NCBI GenBank assembly: GCA_050730755.1
Contig: JBOHNR010000010.1
Coordinates: 1 to 26,428 of the forward strand
Reading direction: 5' to 3'
Origin: CAVPPA01 sp050730755
Lineage (GTDB): Bacteria; Patescibacteriota; Saccharimonadia; Saccharimonadales; UBA4665
Length of the DNA: 26,428 nucleotides
Shown: positions 6,135 through 14,079 of the stretch, piece after piece
Layout: each line of letters begins with the position of its first letter
Position numbering within the stretch: position 1 is the first letter of the stretch
The notes under the pieces: model-generated
What the model saw: the letters and a program-made list of their open reading frames with translations, nothing else
Database searches by the model: none
Told to the model about the DNA's origin: nothing
Position numbers and translations under genes: made by a program

Positions 6135-7111
6135 TGCAGCAGTTCCCTATATAACGTGTACATATAAACGTTAATAATAATCAAGCTGCACGTTGTTAGA
6201 ACAAAGAGTATCCAAGGTGCTATTAGAGCAGTAAGGACAATAAATGGGAACATGATAACAGCCGCTAAAACTAATAGTGCTACAGGTAAAAAAAGCAGTT
6301 TACGAAAGACTGCAGGACGACGGTATCGAACTAGTTGACGAGCGCTTCTTAGCGCTTTTATTGGAGTCATATCTGGTAACGTCACGATATATAGAGCAAA
6401 TAACGACGAGCACAACATATAGACTGATGTAGTAGCCAGCGCTAAAAACAACAACCCCCATAACAGCTTTTCAACTACAGAAACAGCAATACCGTTGGTT
6501 ACTACTAAGCTATATAAGCCACCGCCTACCAAAAATGGTAGGGTTTGTATCAATACAACCATCAACACTAAAATAAATGGTATAAGAGGATACATACCCT
6601 TATAAAACGAATCACGAAAACGAATATTCTCGCCGGCGATAACTTGCCGAAGCACCCAAATAGTCGCTAAGCTAACGATCAGTCCCAAAAAAATCTGGTA
6701 GGCGCCGGCCGATGCATTTGAGCTACTGCCTGAAGAAGTTAGCAATGATCCAAAAATCGATATACTGGCGGTAAGTTGACCATCATGGGAAAATTGATTT
6801 TTTAAACTGCTAATATTTGCATCGCTACTAAAACCACGTACCAGCAGAATATTAAGTAGACCGTATACTAAGGCCAATCCTAAGAACAACCAACGATGTC
6901 TCCATAATAAAATCGACGTCTTTTGTGTAAGCTGCCAGACGCTTGGCAAACGAACCGGGTGTTTAATCCGCTTTAGACGAAATGGTTTATAGGCTGGAAG
7001 TCGCAAACGTCGTTTGTCTGATAATAAGACGTCATAAGCAGGTGCTGATGGCTCAATTAAGTGTTTCTTTTTAGGGGTAGTTTTCTTAGACTTCTTAACA
7101 GAGGTAGGCAT
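6131..7111 (-). CDS. Uncharacterised multi-pass membrane protein coupled to ligA
   Basis: The 326-aa protein was not recognised. It starts with about 60 very basic cytoplasmic residues (KKSKKTTPKKK, then RLKRIKHPVRLP). Hydrophobic segments follow at about 74-92, 137-156, 172-197, 213-243 (possibly two) and 270-322 (possibly two), so five to seven helices are likely. A polar Ser-rich loop (LLTSSGSSSNASAG) lies between the first two. The stretch PIKALRSARQLVRYRRPAVFRK before the last helices resembles the cytoplasmic loop of glycerophosphoryl-diester-phosphodiesterase-like or DUF975-type membrane domains, but this is only a loose resemblance. A -10 box (TACAAT, 7126-7121) lies nine bases before ATG, with no ribosome binding site, which suggests a leaderless message. 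The TGA stop overlaps the ligA ATG, so the two share a transcript. Function is unknown. Confidence 0.8.
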   Translation of the reverse strand: MPTSVKKSKKTTPKKKHLIEPSAPAYDVLLSDKRRLRLPAYKPFRLKRIKHPVRLPSVWQLTQKTSILLWRHRWLFLGLALVYGLLNILLVRGFSSDANISSLKNQFSHDGQLTASISIFGSLLTSSGSSSNASAGAYQIFLGLIVSLATIWVLRQVIAGENIRFRDSFYKGMYPLIPFILVLMVVLIQTLPFLVGGGLYSLVVTNGIAVSVVEKLLWGLLFLALATTSVYMLCSSLFALYIVTLPDMTPIKALRSARQLVRYRRPAVFRKLLFLPVALLVLAAVIMFPFIVLTALIAPWILFVLTTCSLIIINVYMYTLYRELLQ

Positions 7112-7120
7112 GATATATCT

Positions 7121-7150
7121 ATTGTAGCAGAGAAGTAACGATGCTTTTAA
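7121..7150 (-). promoter_or_regulatory. Promoter of the membrane protein - ligA operon
   Basis: On the minus strand TTAAAA (7150-7145) and TACAAT (7126-7121) are 18 nt apart. The -10 ends nine bases before the ATG at 7111, so the transcript would be leaderless or nearly so. The -35 overlaps the htpX stop codon. Confidence 0.45.
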
Positions 7151-8028
7151 GCGTGACTTTCCATATCGCGCAAACGGGCTATTCGTTCCTCAATCGGCGG
7201 ATGAGTGCTAAATAAATTAGTCAAACTATGTCCTTTAAGTGGGCTAGCAAAAAAGAAGTGAGCGGTTGCTGTGTTTTGTTTTTTCAACGTGCTACCTGTT
7301 CTTTCGATCTTTTGCAGGGCACTGATTAATTCATCAGGATAGCGTGTAGTGAGAGCACTGGTAGCATCAGCTAAGTACTCACGTTGACGAGAAATCGCCA
7401 ACTGAATCATCGTGGCAACTAGCGGAGCTAAAATTGCTGCAACTATACCTAAGAGCAAAAATATTTGATTATTCTGATTACCGCGCTGATTACCCCGAAA
7501 CCAGGTCAAATAGATAATAGCATCAGCTATCAGAGATATAACCGCAGTCAGGGCAAAGGCTACCATTGATACTCTAATGTCGTAATTCTTGACGTGGCCG
7601 AGTTCATGGGCAAATACACCCTGTAATTCGTCATCATCCATAATAGTTAGCAACCCGCTAGTAGCACAAACTGCTGCATCTTTCGGGTTACGACCAGTCG
7701 CAAAGGCATTTGGTGCAGGATCATCAATGATGAAAACTCTGGGCATTGGTAAACCATTAGTGATACTCAAGTTTTCAATAATCCGCCATAACCTGGGATC
7801 ATCTTTTTTCTGTATTTCATGAGCTCCGTTAACTGCCAGAGACATGCGGCTACCGGCATAATAGGTTAGAACAGCGTAGATTAACGTTCCAACTAGTACG
7901 CCGTAAAATATTGTCGGTTGACCACCTAAATACTGATTGAATAACCACGCAATCAGAGCGACGAAAGCTATGAACCCAGCCATAATAAACACGGTCCGGC
8001 GTTTATTGGCAGCTATATCGCTATACAT
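7147..8028 (-). CDS. htpX: Membrane zinc metalloprotease HtpX (M48B)
   Basis: The 293-aa protein is a membrane-bound, zinc-dependent endoprotease that degrades damaged membrane proteins. It has two N-terminal helices (about 11-30 and 38-58), the zinc motif HELGH at 141-145, two more helices (about 150-175 and 188-210) and the third ligand Glu217 in REYLADATSA. The C-terminal end carries FSTHPPIEERI, typical of HtpX. Length matches the family. The ATG has AAGGAAA as a ribosome binding site. It follows lemA by 37 nt on the same strand; lemA and htpX are neighbours in many bacteria, which supports a shared role in membrane quality control. The substrate is unknown. Confidence 0.95.
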   Translation of the reverse strand: MYSDIAANKRRTVFIMAGFIAFVALIAWLFNQYLGGQPTIFYGVLVGTLIYAVLTYYAGSRMSLAVNGAHEIQKKDDPRLWRIIENLSITNGLPMPRVFIIDDPAPNAFATGRNPKDAAVCATSGLLTIMDDDELQGVFAHELGHVKNYDIRVSMVAFALTAVISLIADAIIYLTWFRGNQRGNQNNQIFLLLGIVAAILAPLVATMIQLAISRQREYLADATSALTTRYPDELISALQKIERTGSTLKKQNTATAHFFFASPLKGHSLTNLFSTHPPIEERIARLRDMESHA

Positions 8029-8065
8029 AGTCAGATAATTTCCTTATGCTTACCCGCCACTTAAA

Positions 8066-8632
8066 CTAAAATTTAACCTCAACCGGTTCAGCTGCTTGAT
8101 TGTATGCCGTTTCGTCAAGCTCGAAGAATTCCTTATCAGTTTTATAGCCAAGCATATTAGCAAAAACTTTGGTTGGAAAGACCTTCCGTTTAGTATTGAA
8201 ATCACGAACAACGCCATTATAAAAACGCCTTGAAGCCATAATTTTATCTTCGGTATCGGTCAATTCAGCCTGCAGTTGTTGGAAATTCTCTGTTGCTTTA
8301 AGATCTGGGTAGTTTTCAGCGACCGCAAACAAACTCTTAAGCGTTTGTGAAAACTGATTTTCAGCCTTGGCCGTGGCCTGGACTCCCTGAGCGCCAAGTG
8401 CGTTGGATCGAGCCTTAGTGACATCTTCAAAAACGGTCTTTTCGTGCGATGCATAGCCTTTAACAGTGTTCACAAGGTTAGGTATTAGATCATAACGCCG
8501 TTTTAGCTGAACCGTAATATCACTCCAGGCTTCATCAGCTCGGACATTTAGTCGAACCAGACCGTTATACATGCTGACGATAGCGGCAATTACTATAACC
8601 AGGATGACAATCACAATTATTAGTACGAGCAT
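8066..8632 (-). CDS. lemA: LemA family membrane-anchored protein
   Basis: The 188-aa protein has one N-terminal membrane helix (about 2-20) and a helical LemA domain. Family motifs are YNGLVRLNVRADEAWSDI (22-39), LKRRYDLIPNLVNTVKGYASHE (about 43-64), and ADLK-like NYPDLKATENF and RRFYNGVVRDFN further on. The molecular role of LemA is not established. The helical domain is expected to face outside the membrane. ATG 8632 has AAGGAGA at a good distance. htpX follows 37 nt downstream and dacA is divergent upstream. Confidence 0.95.
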   Translation of the reverse strand: MLVLIIVIVILVIVIAAIVSMYNGLVRLNVRADEAWSDITVQLKRRYDLIPNLVNTVKGYASHEKTVFEDVTKARSNALGAQGVQATAKAENQFSQTLKSLFAVAENYPDLKATENFQQLQAELTDTEDKIMASRRFYNGVVRDFNTKRKVFPTKVFANMLGYKTDKEFFELDETAYNQAAEPVEVKF

Positions 8633-8663
8633 TATCAGAGATTCTCCTTGTTACGTCACCCCA

Positions 8664-8669
8664 ATTATA
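8664..8669 (-). promoter_or_regulatory. -10 box of the lemA-htpX operon
   Basis: A perfect TATAAT (minus strand, 8669-8664) lies 31 nt before the lemA ATG. No convincing -35 is seen. Confidence 0.45.
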
Positions 8670-8694
8670 CAGCAAGTGTCAGACTTTAGGGGTG

Positions 8695-8700
8695 TATCAT
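8695..8700 (+). promoter_or_regulatory. -10 box just before dacA, possible leaderless start
   Basis: TATCAT ends eight bases before the ATG at 8709. No clear -35 and no Shine-Dalgarno sequence are visible. Confidence 0.35.
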
Positions 8701-8708
8701 GATTATTA

Positions 8709-9917
8709 ATGAACGCACAGCAAAAAAAGATCAGGCGTAGGGTAATAATTGGCCTGATACTTATACTTTGCATAAGTTATATAGTCTATGCTTTAACTGA
8801 ACCGCTGACTATCTCACAGCCCATTGCTAGATTCTCTTTTTCACAATCGGCTAAACCAGTTTCGATAGCATGGCCAAATTACGGCGAATCAGCAGTTAGC
8901 GCTGTCGGCTATAACTTACTCGCTACTCACGGTAGTCAGACACCATTACCGACCGCTAGTGTTGCCAAAATAGTAACTGCCTTAGCCGTCCTTAAGAAAG
9001 CACCACTAGTTATTAATCAAAGTGGCCCGATCATTACTCTCAACCAAACTGACGTTGATGCCTACAATAGTTACCTAGCTGAAGACGGCTCGGTCGTCAA
9101 AGTAGCGGTAGGCGAAAAGATTAGCGAATACCAGGCTCTAGAAGCAATGCTCATGCCCTCAGCTAACAATATTGCTGAAACTTTGGCTAATTGGGCTTTC
9201 GGTTCAGTTGATGCCTACAATACCTACGCCAATACGTATGTCAATCAGTTGGGTATGACAAATACCACAATTACCGACCCAAGTGGATTCTTGCCAACTA
9301 CTGTCAGCACGCCTCAAGACTTAATTACCTTAGGGAAAGCAGCTCTTTCTAATCCAGTTATCACCCAAATTATCAATCAAAAAAGCGCCACAATCCCTGT
9401 TCAGGGGGTAATCAATAATGTCAACCTTTTACTTGGTGACAAAGGAATTGTGGGTATTAAGACAGGTGATAACGACCAAGATCTTGGTTGTTTCCTGTTT
9501 GCTGCAAATCAGGTAGTCGGTAGCCAAACCATAAGAATAGTCGGAGTGATTATGGGCGGTCCAAATCTCGGTACTACAATGTGGGATGCTTTACCGTTAA
9601 TTAGCAATGTCGCTAACTCCTTTACAAATCTCACAGTTATTAATACTGACGATGGAATCGCAACTTACACGACACAATGGGGTACCCAAACTACGGCTGT
9701 CGCAAGTCGCACTTTGTCGACTTTAGTTTGGAACGGTTCAGATACGACTAGCTCGGTCACTTTAGAAAAATTACAGGTACCTTTAGCTGCAGGCAGCCAA
9801 GTCGGAACATTAAGCGTTAAAAATTCATTAACGAACGAAGTTTCAAGTATACCCATTATATTGAAGCAACCAATTATAGAACCTAGCGTGTTCTGGCGAT
9901 TGACGCATAGTTTTTAG
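8709..9917 (+). CDS. dacA: Serine-type D-Ala-D-Ala carboxypeptidase (peptidase S11, DacA-like)
   Basis: The 402-aa protein trims the terminal D-Ala from peptidoglycan stem peptides outside the cytoplasmic membrane. A basic N-terminus (KKIRRR) and hydrophobic helix (about 12-29) act as signal anchor. The penicillin-binding active-site motifs are all present: S84-V-A-K87, S151-A-N153 and K251-T-G253. The region after about 300 is a Thr/Ser-rich beta domain like the C-terminal domain of PBP5, ending without an obvious amphipathic membrane anchor helix. The start at 8709 has no ribosome binding site. A -10-like TATCAT eight bases upstream suggests a leaderless message. The gene is divergent from lemA and ends 12 bases before the convergent tRNA-Val. 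Confidence 0.92.
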   Translation: MNAQQKKIRRRVIIGLILILCISYIVYALTEPLTISQPIARFSFSQSAKPVSIAWPNYGESAVSAVGYNLLATHGSQTPLPTASVAKIVTALAVLKKAPLVINQSGPIITLNQTDVDAYNSYLAEDGSVVKVAVGEKISEYQALEAMLMPSANNIAETLANWAFGSVDAYNTYANTYVNQLGMTNTTITDPSGFLPTTVSTPQDLITLGKAALSNPVITQIINQKSATIPVQGVINNVNLLLGDKGIVGIKTGDNDQDLGCFLFAANQVVGSQTIRIVGVIMGGPNLGTTMWDALPLISNVANSFTNLTVINTDDGIATYTTQWGTQTTAVASRTLSTLVWNGSDTTSSVTLEKLQVPLAAGSQVGTLSVKNSLTNEVSSIPIILKQPIIEPSVFWRLTHSF

Positions 9918-9929
9918 CGTTCGCAATTT

Positions 9930-10006
9930 TGGTGGGCGCTGAGGGAGTTGAACCCCCGACCTTCTGAGTGTAAATCAGACGCTCTAGCCAGCTGAGCTAA
10001 GCGCCC
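9930..10006 (-). tRNA. tRNA-Val (anticodon TAC)
   Basis: The minus strand shows acceptor GGGCGCT/AGCGCCC, D arm GCTCAGCTGGCTAGAGC, anticodon stem TCTGA/TCAGA with loop TTTACAC, T stem GGGGG/CCCTC with TTCAACT, and encoded ACCA. It follows tRNA-Leu with a single-base spacer. Confidence 0.95.
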
Positions 10007-10007
10007 T

Positions 10008-10093
10008 TGGTGCGGACGAGAGGATTTGAACCTCCAAGCCTTGCGGCATATACACCTCAAGCATACGCGTATACCGGATTCCGCCACGTCCGC
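10008..10093 (-). tRNA. tRNA-Leu (anticodon GAG)
   Basis: A long-variable-arm tRNA on the minus strand: acceptor GCGGACG/CGTCCGC, anticodon stem TATGC/GTATA (one G-T pair) with loop TTGAGGT, variable arm TGCCGCAAGGCTTG, T loop TTCAAAT, and encoded ACCA. Its CCA is one base from the 5' end of tRNA-Val, so the two must be cut from a common precursor. Confidence 0.95.
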
Positions 10094-10130
10094 AAGTAAT
10101 ACCCTATCAGCCTTGTTTAAAAACTATCAT

Positions 10131-10159
10131 ATCTTATCTGTTTTTAGGCCAAAACTCAA
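10131..10159 (-). promoter_or_regulatory. Possible promoter of the tRNA-Leu/tRNA-Val pair
   Basis: On the minus strand TTGAGT (10159-10154) and TAAGAT (10136-10131) are 17 nt apart, about 30 nt before tRNA-Leu. An overlapping TATGAT shortly downstream is an alternative -10. Confidence 0.35.
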
Positions 10160-10171
10160 GCATAGCAAGGT

Positions 10172-11806
10172 CTATGATCGGGGTAGGTGTTCGTAGAGAT
10201 GGTTAATAGTATACTCATGGCGTAGCAACGCTTTTAAATCTTCTATAGTAACACCCAACTTAACACCCGGATTGAGTGTGCCATAAGGATCAAATACTTT
10301 TTTTACTTTCTGTAACAAGTCGTAGACTTCGGTGCCGTACATCTTTTGTAAGTATGGTCCTCGCAATCGACCATCACTATGTTCACCGCTAATAGAACCA
10401 CCTAGCTCCATTACTAGATTGTAATACTCATCCATCATTCGAAATGCTTTTTGACGATCACCGACTTGGCTCAAATCCAAATACGGCAGCATCGATAAAC
10501 TGACATCGCCAGCATGACCCCAAATTGCCGGTTGTAAATGATTACGTTTAAATATCTCATAAATCCCATTTATAAATTCCTGTAACTTATCGGCTGGCAC
10601 GACACTATCTTCAATTATAGGCAAAGCTTTGACGTTTCCAAGGGAATGTATGGAGGCCGAGGTAGAAGCCTGACGAATATTCCAAAGTAGCTCCTGCGTC
10701 GAAAATTCTGTTTCAAGTTGAACATTAACGGCATACTGCTCAAGAATTTTTTTACCTCTTTTGGCAACCTTTTTTTGCAAGCGTTCGCTACCGTCATATT
10801 CAACAAGGAGTATAAACTTTGGGTATGGTTTTTCCATGATACCCTTTAATTGGTTTGGGTTGACTGTGTCTACAAACGATAACAAATTACCGTCTACCAT
10901 TTCGATTGCACTTGGTATCTCTTTAGCTTTTTTAAGTTCAAGCACGGCTGACTGAAGTTGGCTAAGCTCGTCAAACAAAGCAACGATTAATGAAGTTTCA
11001 GGATTATGAATTTCAGTATCTAATGTTATTTCCGTAATAATACCTAGGGTACCTTGAGAGCCGACAATCAACGGCGTTAAGTCGAACGTACCGTCATTAT
11101 TCTTGACGCCTAACAAATTGTAACCAGCAGAATTTTTTGTGACACTACGCTCCATCATATCAACCGTCGATTTATGTTCCTCCAGTATCGTGTCAACAGA
11201 ACGGTAGATTTCTCCTTCAAATGTCGTTAAACCAAGCTTTCTGTTTAATTCTCGCTTGTTTAGGCGATGCGTAGCAATAACTTCACCATTGGCCAGGACA
11301 ACTCTCAAAGCTTGAACATAATTACCCGTTGCTCCATATTTAATACTTTTTTCGCCACTAGAATTATTGGCGATTGCTCCACCAATTGTAGAATATTCAA
11401 ACGTTGCTGGAAAAGGAGGAAGAAAGCGACCGTGAGTCTGAAGAGTCTGTTGTAATTTACCATAGTTAAGACCTGGTTCAACCGTTATATCTCCACTTTT
11501 AGTGTCAAGTTCTAAAATCCGGTTCATATGAGCTGGAAAAACCATAACAATGCCATTACCGATGGCTGCACCGCTATGGTCAGTGCCTGAACCGCGGGCT
11601 GTAATTGGAATAATACGGTTACGCTCAGCTAGCTGCCAAGTAAAGCGAGCGGTTTTTCGGACATCATTTTCATTTTTAGGGTAAAGAATTAAGGCTGGAC
11701 TGAGTGATAAAACGCTGTTGTCAGTAGAAAAATATCGACGAGCATCAACTGAAGTAACTACTTCCCCAGTTACATGATCTTGCAAGTAATAGCCAATTTT
11801 GTTCAT
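10172..11806 (-). CDS. FAD-binding oxidoreductase, GlcD/D-lactate dehydrogenase type
   Basis: The 544-aa protein has a PCMH-type FAD domain (about 33-230) with the flavin phosphate loop ARGSGTDHSGAA (70-81), GGAIANNSSGEKS (about 142-154) and VGSQGTLGIITEI (about 248-260). The C-terminal FAD-linked oxidase domain (about 265-525) carries GHAGDVSLS and SGEHSDGRLRGPYL. Family members oxidise D-lactate, glycolate or D-2-hydroxyglutarate and pass electrons to quinone, cytochrome or an Fe-S partner. The usual EHG-D/I-G motif reads EHSDG here, and GHxGDGN reads GHAGDVS, so the active-site region is divergent. There is no C-terminal Fe-S domain and no GlcE/GlcF-like gene nearby. The substrate cannot be assigned. 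No ribosome binding site is seen. tRNA-Leu(CAG) lies 75 nt upstream without a clear terminator. Confidence 0.88.
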   Translation of the reverse strand: MNKIGYYLQDHVTGEVVTSVDARRYFSTDNSVLSLSPALILYPKNENDVRKTARFTWQLAERNRIIPITARGSGTDHSGAAIGNGIVMVFPAHMNRILELDTKSGDITVEPGLNYGKLQQTLQTHGRFLPPFPATFEYSTIGGAIANNSSGEKSIKYGATGNYVQALRVVLANGEVIATHRLNKRELNRKLGLTTFEGEIYRSVDTILEEHKSTVDMMERSVTKNSAGYNLLGVKNNDGTFDLTPLIVGSQGTLGIITEITLDTEIHNPETSLIVALFDELSQLQSAVLELKKAKEIPSAIEMVDGNLLSFVDTVNPNQLKGIMEKPYPKFILLVEYDGSERLQKKVAKRGKKILEQYAVNVQLETEFSTQELLWNIRQASTSASIHSLGNVKALPIIEDSVVPADKLQEFINGIYEIFKRNHLQPAIWGHAGDVSLSMLPYLDLSQVGDRQKAFRMMDEYYNLVMELGGSISGEHSDGRLRGPYLQKMYGTEVYDLLQKVKKVFDPYGTLNPGVKLGVTIEDLKALLRHEYTINHLYEHLPRS

Positions 11807-11881
11807 AGTATCTGTTTACTACTGCCCCTAGCCATAGCCTTGTTGCTGTTATGATAGCACATTCAGCTTGTGATTAGGTAC

Positions 11882-11967
11882 TGGTGCGCGAGAGAGGACT
11901 TGAACCTCCAAGAGTGTAACCTCACTAGTACCTGAAACTAGCGCGTCTACCATTCCGCCACTCGCGC
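11882..11967 (-). tRNA. tRNA-Leu (anticodon CAG)
   Basis: A long-variable-arm tRNA on the minus strand: acceptor GCGCGAG/CTCGCGC, anticodon stem CTAGT/ACTAG with loop TTCAGGT, variable arm TGAGGTTACACTCTTG, T loop TTCAAGT, and encoded ACCA. Confidence 0.95.
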
Positions 11968-12002
11968 CCAATTGTTTTATTATTCGCCTAAAATTTACAA
12001 AA

Positions 12003-12011
12003 ACTATACCA
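12003..12011 (-). promoter_or_regulatory. Extended -10 promoter for tRNA-Leu(CAG)
   Basis: TGGTATAGT on the minus strand fits an extended -10 (TGnTATAAT) and would start RNA near 11996, about 30 nt before the tRNA. The -35 is poor. Confidence 0.4.
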
Positions 12012-12048
12012 GAAATCCTCAATATCGTATCCGTTTTCAAGCAAAAAC

Positions 12049-13836
12049 TCAAGTTGGGTTGGTTACCCAGCCAGTCTGAATCATCCAGTTCTGAACATTA
12101 TTAAAGCGATCAGCTGCTGTATTAACTTGATTACTACCTAAACCATAAATCGGAACGTGAGAAATATAGAATAAACGTGGTTGATATAGGCCAAGCGCCG
12201 GTGCATCTTGTTGCCAAACTTGCAAAAATGACTGGTATTTAATACTTCTTAGTTGGTCACCTAATCTCGTTCGTCCAGCTTCTAAGGAGGCGTCAGCTAT
12301 ACTCGATCTATATTCAGAAAAATTTAATTGTCCTGACGAATTAGCAGCCGCCTGTGAACTATCCCAATAAACGTAAACGTCTGGATCTACTCCTATCGAT
12401 ATACCGTCTAGAACTGCATCGTAAGCGTGTGATGACAAGATGTCTTGAAATTCAATCTGCTGCTCTATTTGAACCTTGACAACAATACCAAAAGCTCGCC
12501 AATGGTTAGATAAAGACTTCGCTACTTTAATGTATTCAGGATTACTTGGCACAAGCAGGCTAAAAGTTAACGGCTGTCCATTTTTTACTCTTATACCGTT
12601 TGAATTAAGAATCCAGCCATCGGCATTTAGCAGGGATACTGCCTTGGATGGCTGGTTGGTGACTTGGGCATAGGCTCGGTCATATCCAAGCTGACCTTCA
12701 AGTAATGGCTCATTAACTGGGATCGCCGGATAACTAAGTTTTGCAATGATAGCTGGCTGGTTAGAAGCATCAACAAGCGCTTGACGAACCTGTGGGTCCT
12801 TAAGAATTGGGTCTGAAGTTTTAAAAAAGACATATACGGCAGCAGTAATTGGTAAATTATAGACCTGATTCGTAGCGTCTTTGGCAATATTCGATGGTAC
12901 GCTACTTAAATCGACCATAGCTGTAATTTGGTCGCTTTGGTATGCACTAAACATTGCATTATTACTGGGATAAGTGTTAATCGTGAAGCCGCTGAGCTTC
13001 GGGGTACCAGCCCAATAATTTTGAAATGGTATTAAGTTAATCTGGTCTTCAGAGTTAATTGGGTTATCATTGCTAGCTCCGAAACTGCTCCATTGAAAAG
13101 GACCAGCACCAATCGGATCATCTGTGTTAAAAATAGCGGAACGTAAACTGGCAACGTTAATCGATTGAAGAATGTGCTTTGGAACTATACCAGTGGTTAG
13201 GCTATACGGGAATGAACTAAGAGGATTTGGCAAAGTAAACGTTATCGTCCGACTGTTAAGCGCTGCAACTTGAACATCTTGCCAACTTGAGAATAGTGGC
13301 GACTGAGCATTCGGGTTTTGGATAGTCTGATAAGTAAAAACTACATCGGCAGCAGTTAGCGGTTTACCATCTTGCCAAGTTAGGTCCGGTCGAAGATGAA
13401 CGGTATAAATAGTTCCTGAGCTATCAACGCTCCAGGAATTAGCTAAGTCGCCGATTAATTGATTGTGATTATCATATGACAGCAGGCTGGCAAAAATAAG
13501 TCTTGAAACTGAGGTATCAACTTCATTTACCGCATAGAGCGGATTGGCGGTCGTAAATGTACCCTCTATTCCCTCTGAGTATATTCCACCTGAAACTGGC
13601 TGGATTGTCTGATAATAGCTCTTTAACTCGGAGAGCTGCACGACCACACAACCACTAATTAGCCCAAATAATAGCAGCCAGCTAATACTGAAACGCCAAA
13701 CCAATTTAAATTTATTCATCCTGCTAAGAAAATTTTTCTCAAGATGATTGCCAGTACTTTGGCTCAGATTCTCAATCTGTTGTTGTTGATGACGCCACAG
13801 ACGTCGCGACCGAAGCTTGAATGTATGCAAGCTCAT
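12049..13836 (-). CDS. ABC transporter solute-binding protein, family 5 (peptide-type)
   Basis: The 595-aa protein is an extracytoplasmic binding protein of the dipeptide/oligopeptide/nickel class (SBP_bac_5). Family signs are SGGIYSEGIEGTF and NPLYAVNEVD (about 82-106), LANSWSVDSSGTIYTVHLRPDLTWQDG (split motif about 131-157), ADVVFTYQTI and DPIGAGPFQWSSF. One hydrophobic segment lies at about 47-68. Two starts are possible. The first ATG gives a 45-residue basic, Gln-rich cytoplasmic tail (RHQQQQIE) and a signal anchor. The ATG at 13719 gives a short basic n-region, hydrophobic core and an ISGC lipobox-like end at Cys62 of the long form. Neither has a well-placed ribosome binding site. No permease or ATPase gene is in the window. 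It follows secG by 25 nt and ends in TGA, so it is probably the last gene of the pepP-led operon. Confidence 0.85.
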   Translation of the reverse strand: MSLHTFKLRSRRLWRHQQQQIENLSQSTGNHLEKNFLSRMNKFKLVWRFSISWLLLFGLISGCVVVQLSELKSYYQTIQPVSGGIYSEGIEGTFTTANPLYAVNEVDTSVSRLIFASLLSYDNHNQLIGDLANSWSVDSSGTIYTVHLRPDLTWQDGKPLTAADVVFTYQTIQNPNAQSPLFSSWQDVQVAALNSRTITFTLPNPLSSFPYSLTTGIVPKHILQSINVASLRSAIFNTDDPIGAGPFQWSSFGASNDNPINSEDQINLIPFQNYWAGTPKLSGFTINTYPSNNAMFSAYQSDQITAMVDLSSVPSNIAKDATNQVYNLPITAAVYVFFKTSDPILKDPQVRQALVDASNQPAIIAKLSYPAIPVNEPLLEGQLGYDRAYAQVTNQPSKAVSLLNADGWILNSNGIRVKNGQPLTFSLLVPSNPEYIKVAKSLSNHWRAFGIVVKVQIEQQIEFQDILSSHAYDAVLDGISIGVDPDVYVYWDSSQAAANSSGQLNFSEYRSSIADASLEAGRTRLGDQLRSIKYQSFLQVWQQDAPALGLYQPRLFYISHVPIYGLGSNQVNTAADRFNNVQNWMIQTGWVTNPT

Positions 13837-13861
13837 GGTACTTGAACCGCCAGCGGGCTAC

Positions 13862-14074
13862 TTAACCTATAACCCCAAATATTAGTGCAAGTGTAAAAGT
13901 TACGGCACATAAAATCGTCAACTGAAAAATGGTTTTATCCGTACCGCGTCGCGACATATTAATTTCACCCGATCCACCTATACCAGCACCGAGAGACGCC
14001 CCCCTAGTTTGGACTAAGATAAGGATGGTCATCAGGATCATGGCGGCCAGGGCAATATAGTTAAATATTGACAT
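13862..14074 (-). CDS. secG: Preprotein translocase subunit SecG
   Basis: The 70-aa protein has two membrane helices (about 3-22 and 50-69) joined by a loop with LVQTRGASLGAGIGGSGE and NMSRRGTDK, the standard SecG layout (a Gly-rich loop after the first helix, then an R-G-x-D/E segment). SecG helps SecYEG translocate preproteins. A longer frame from 14149 adds 25 residues that overlap the previous gene and look unlike SecG, so the ATG at 14074 is preferred. It lies five bases after the stop of the YvlD-like gene, and the GGA of its end may serve as ribosome binding site. The next gene encodes an exported binding protein. Confidence 0.88.
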   Translation of the reverse strand: MSIFNYIALAAMILMTILILVQTRGASLGAGIGGSGEINMSRRGTDKTIFQLTILCAVTFTLALIFGVIG

Positions 14075-14079
14075 ATTCT

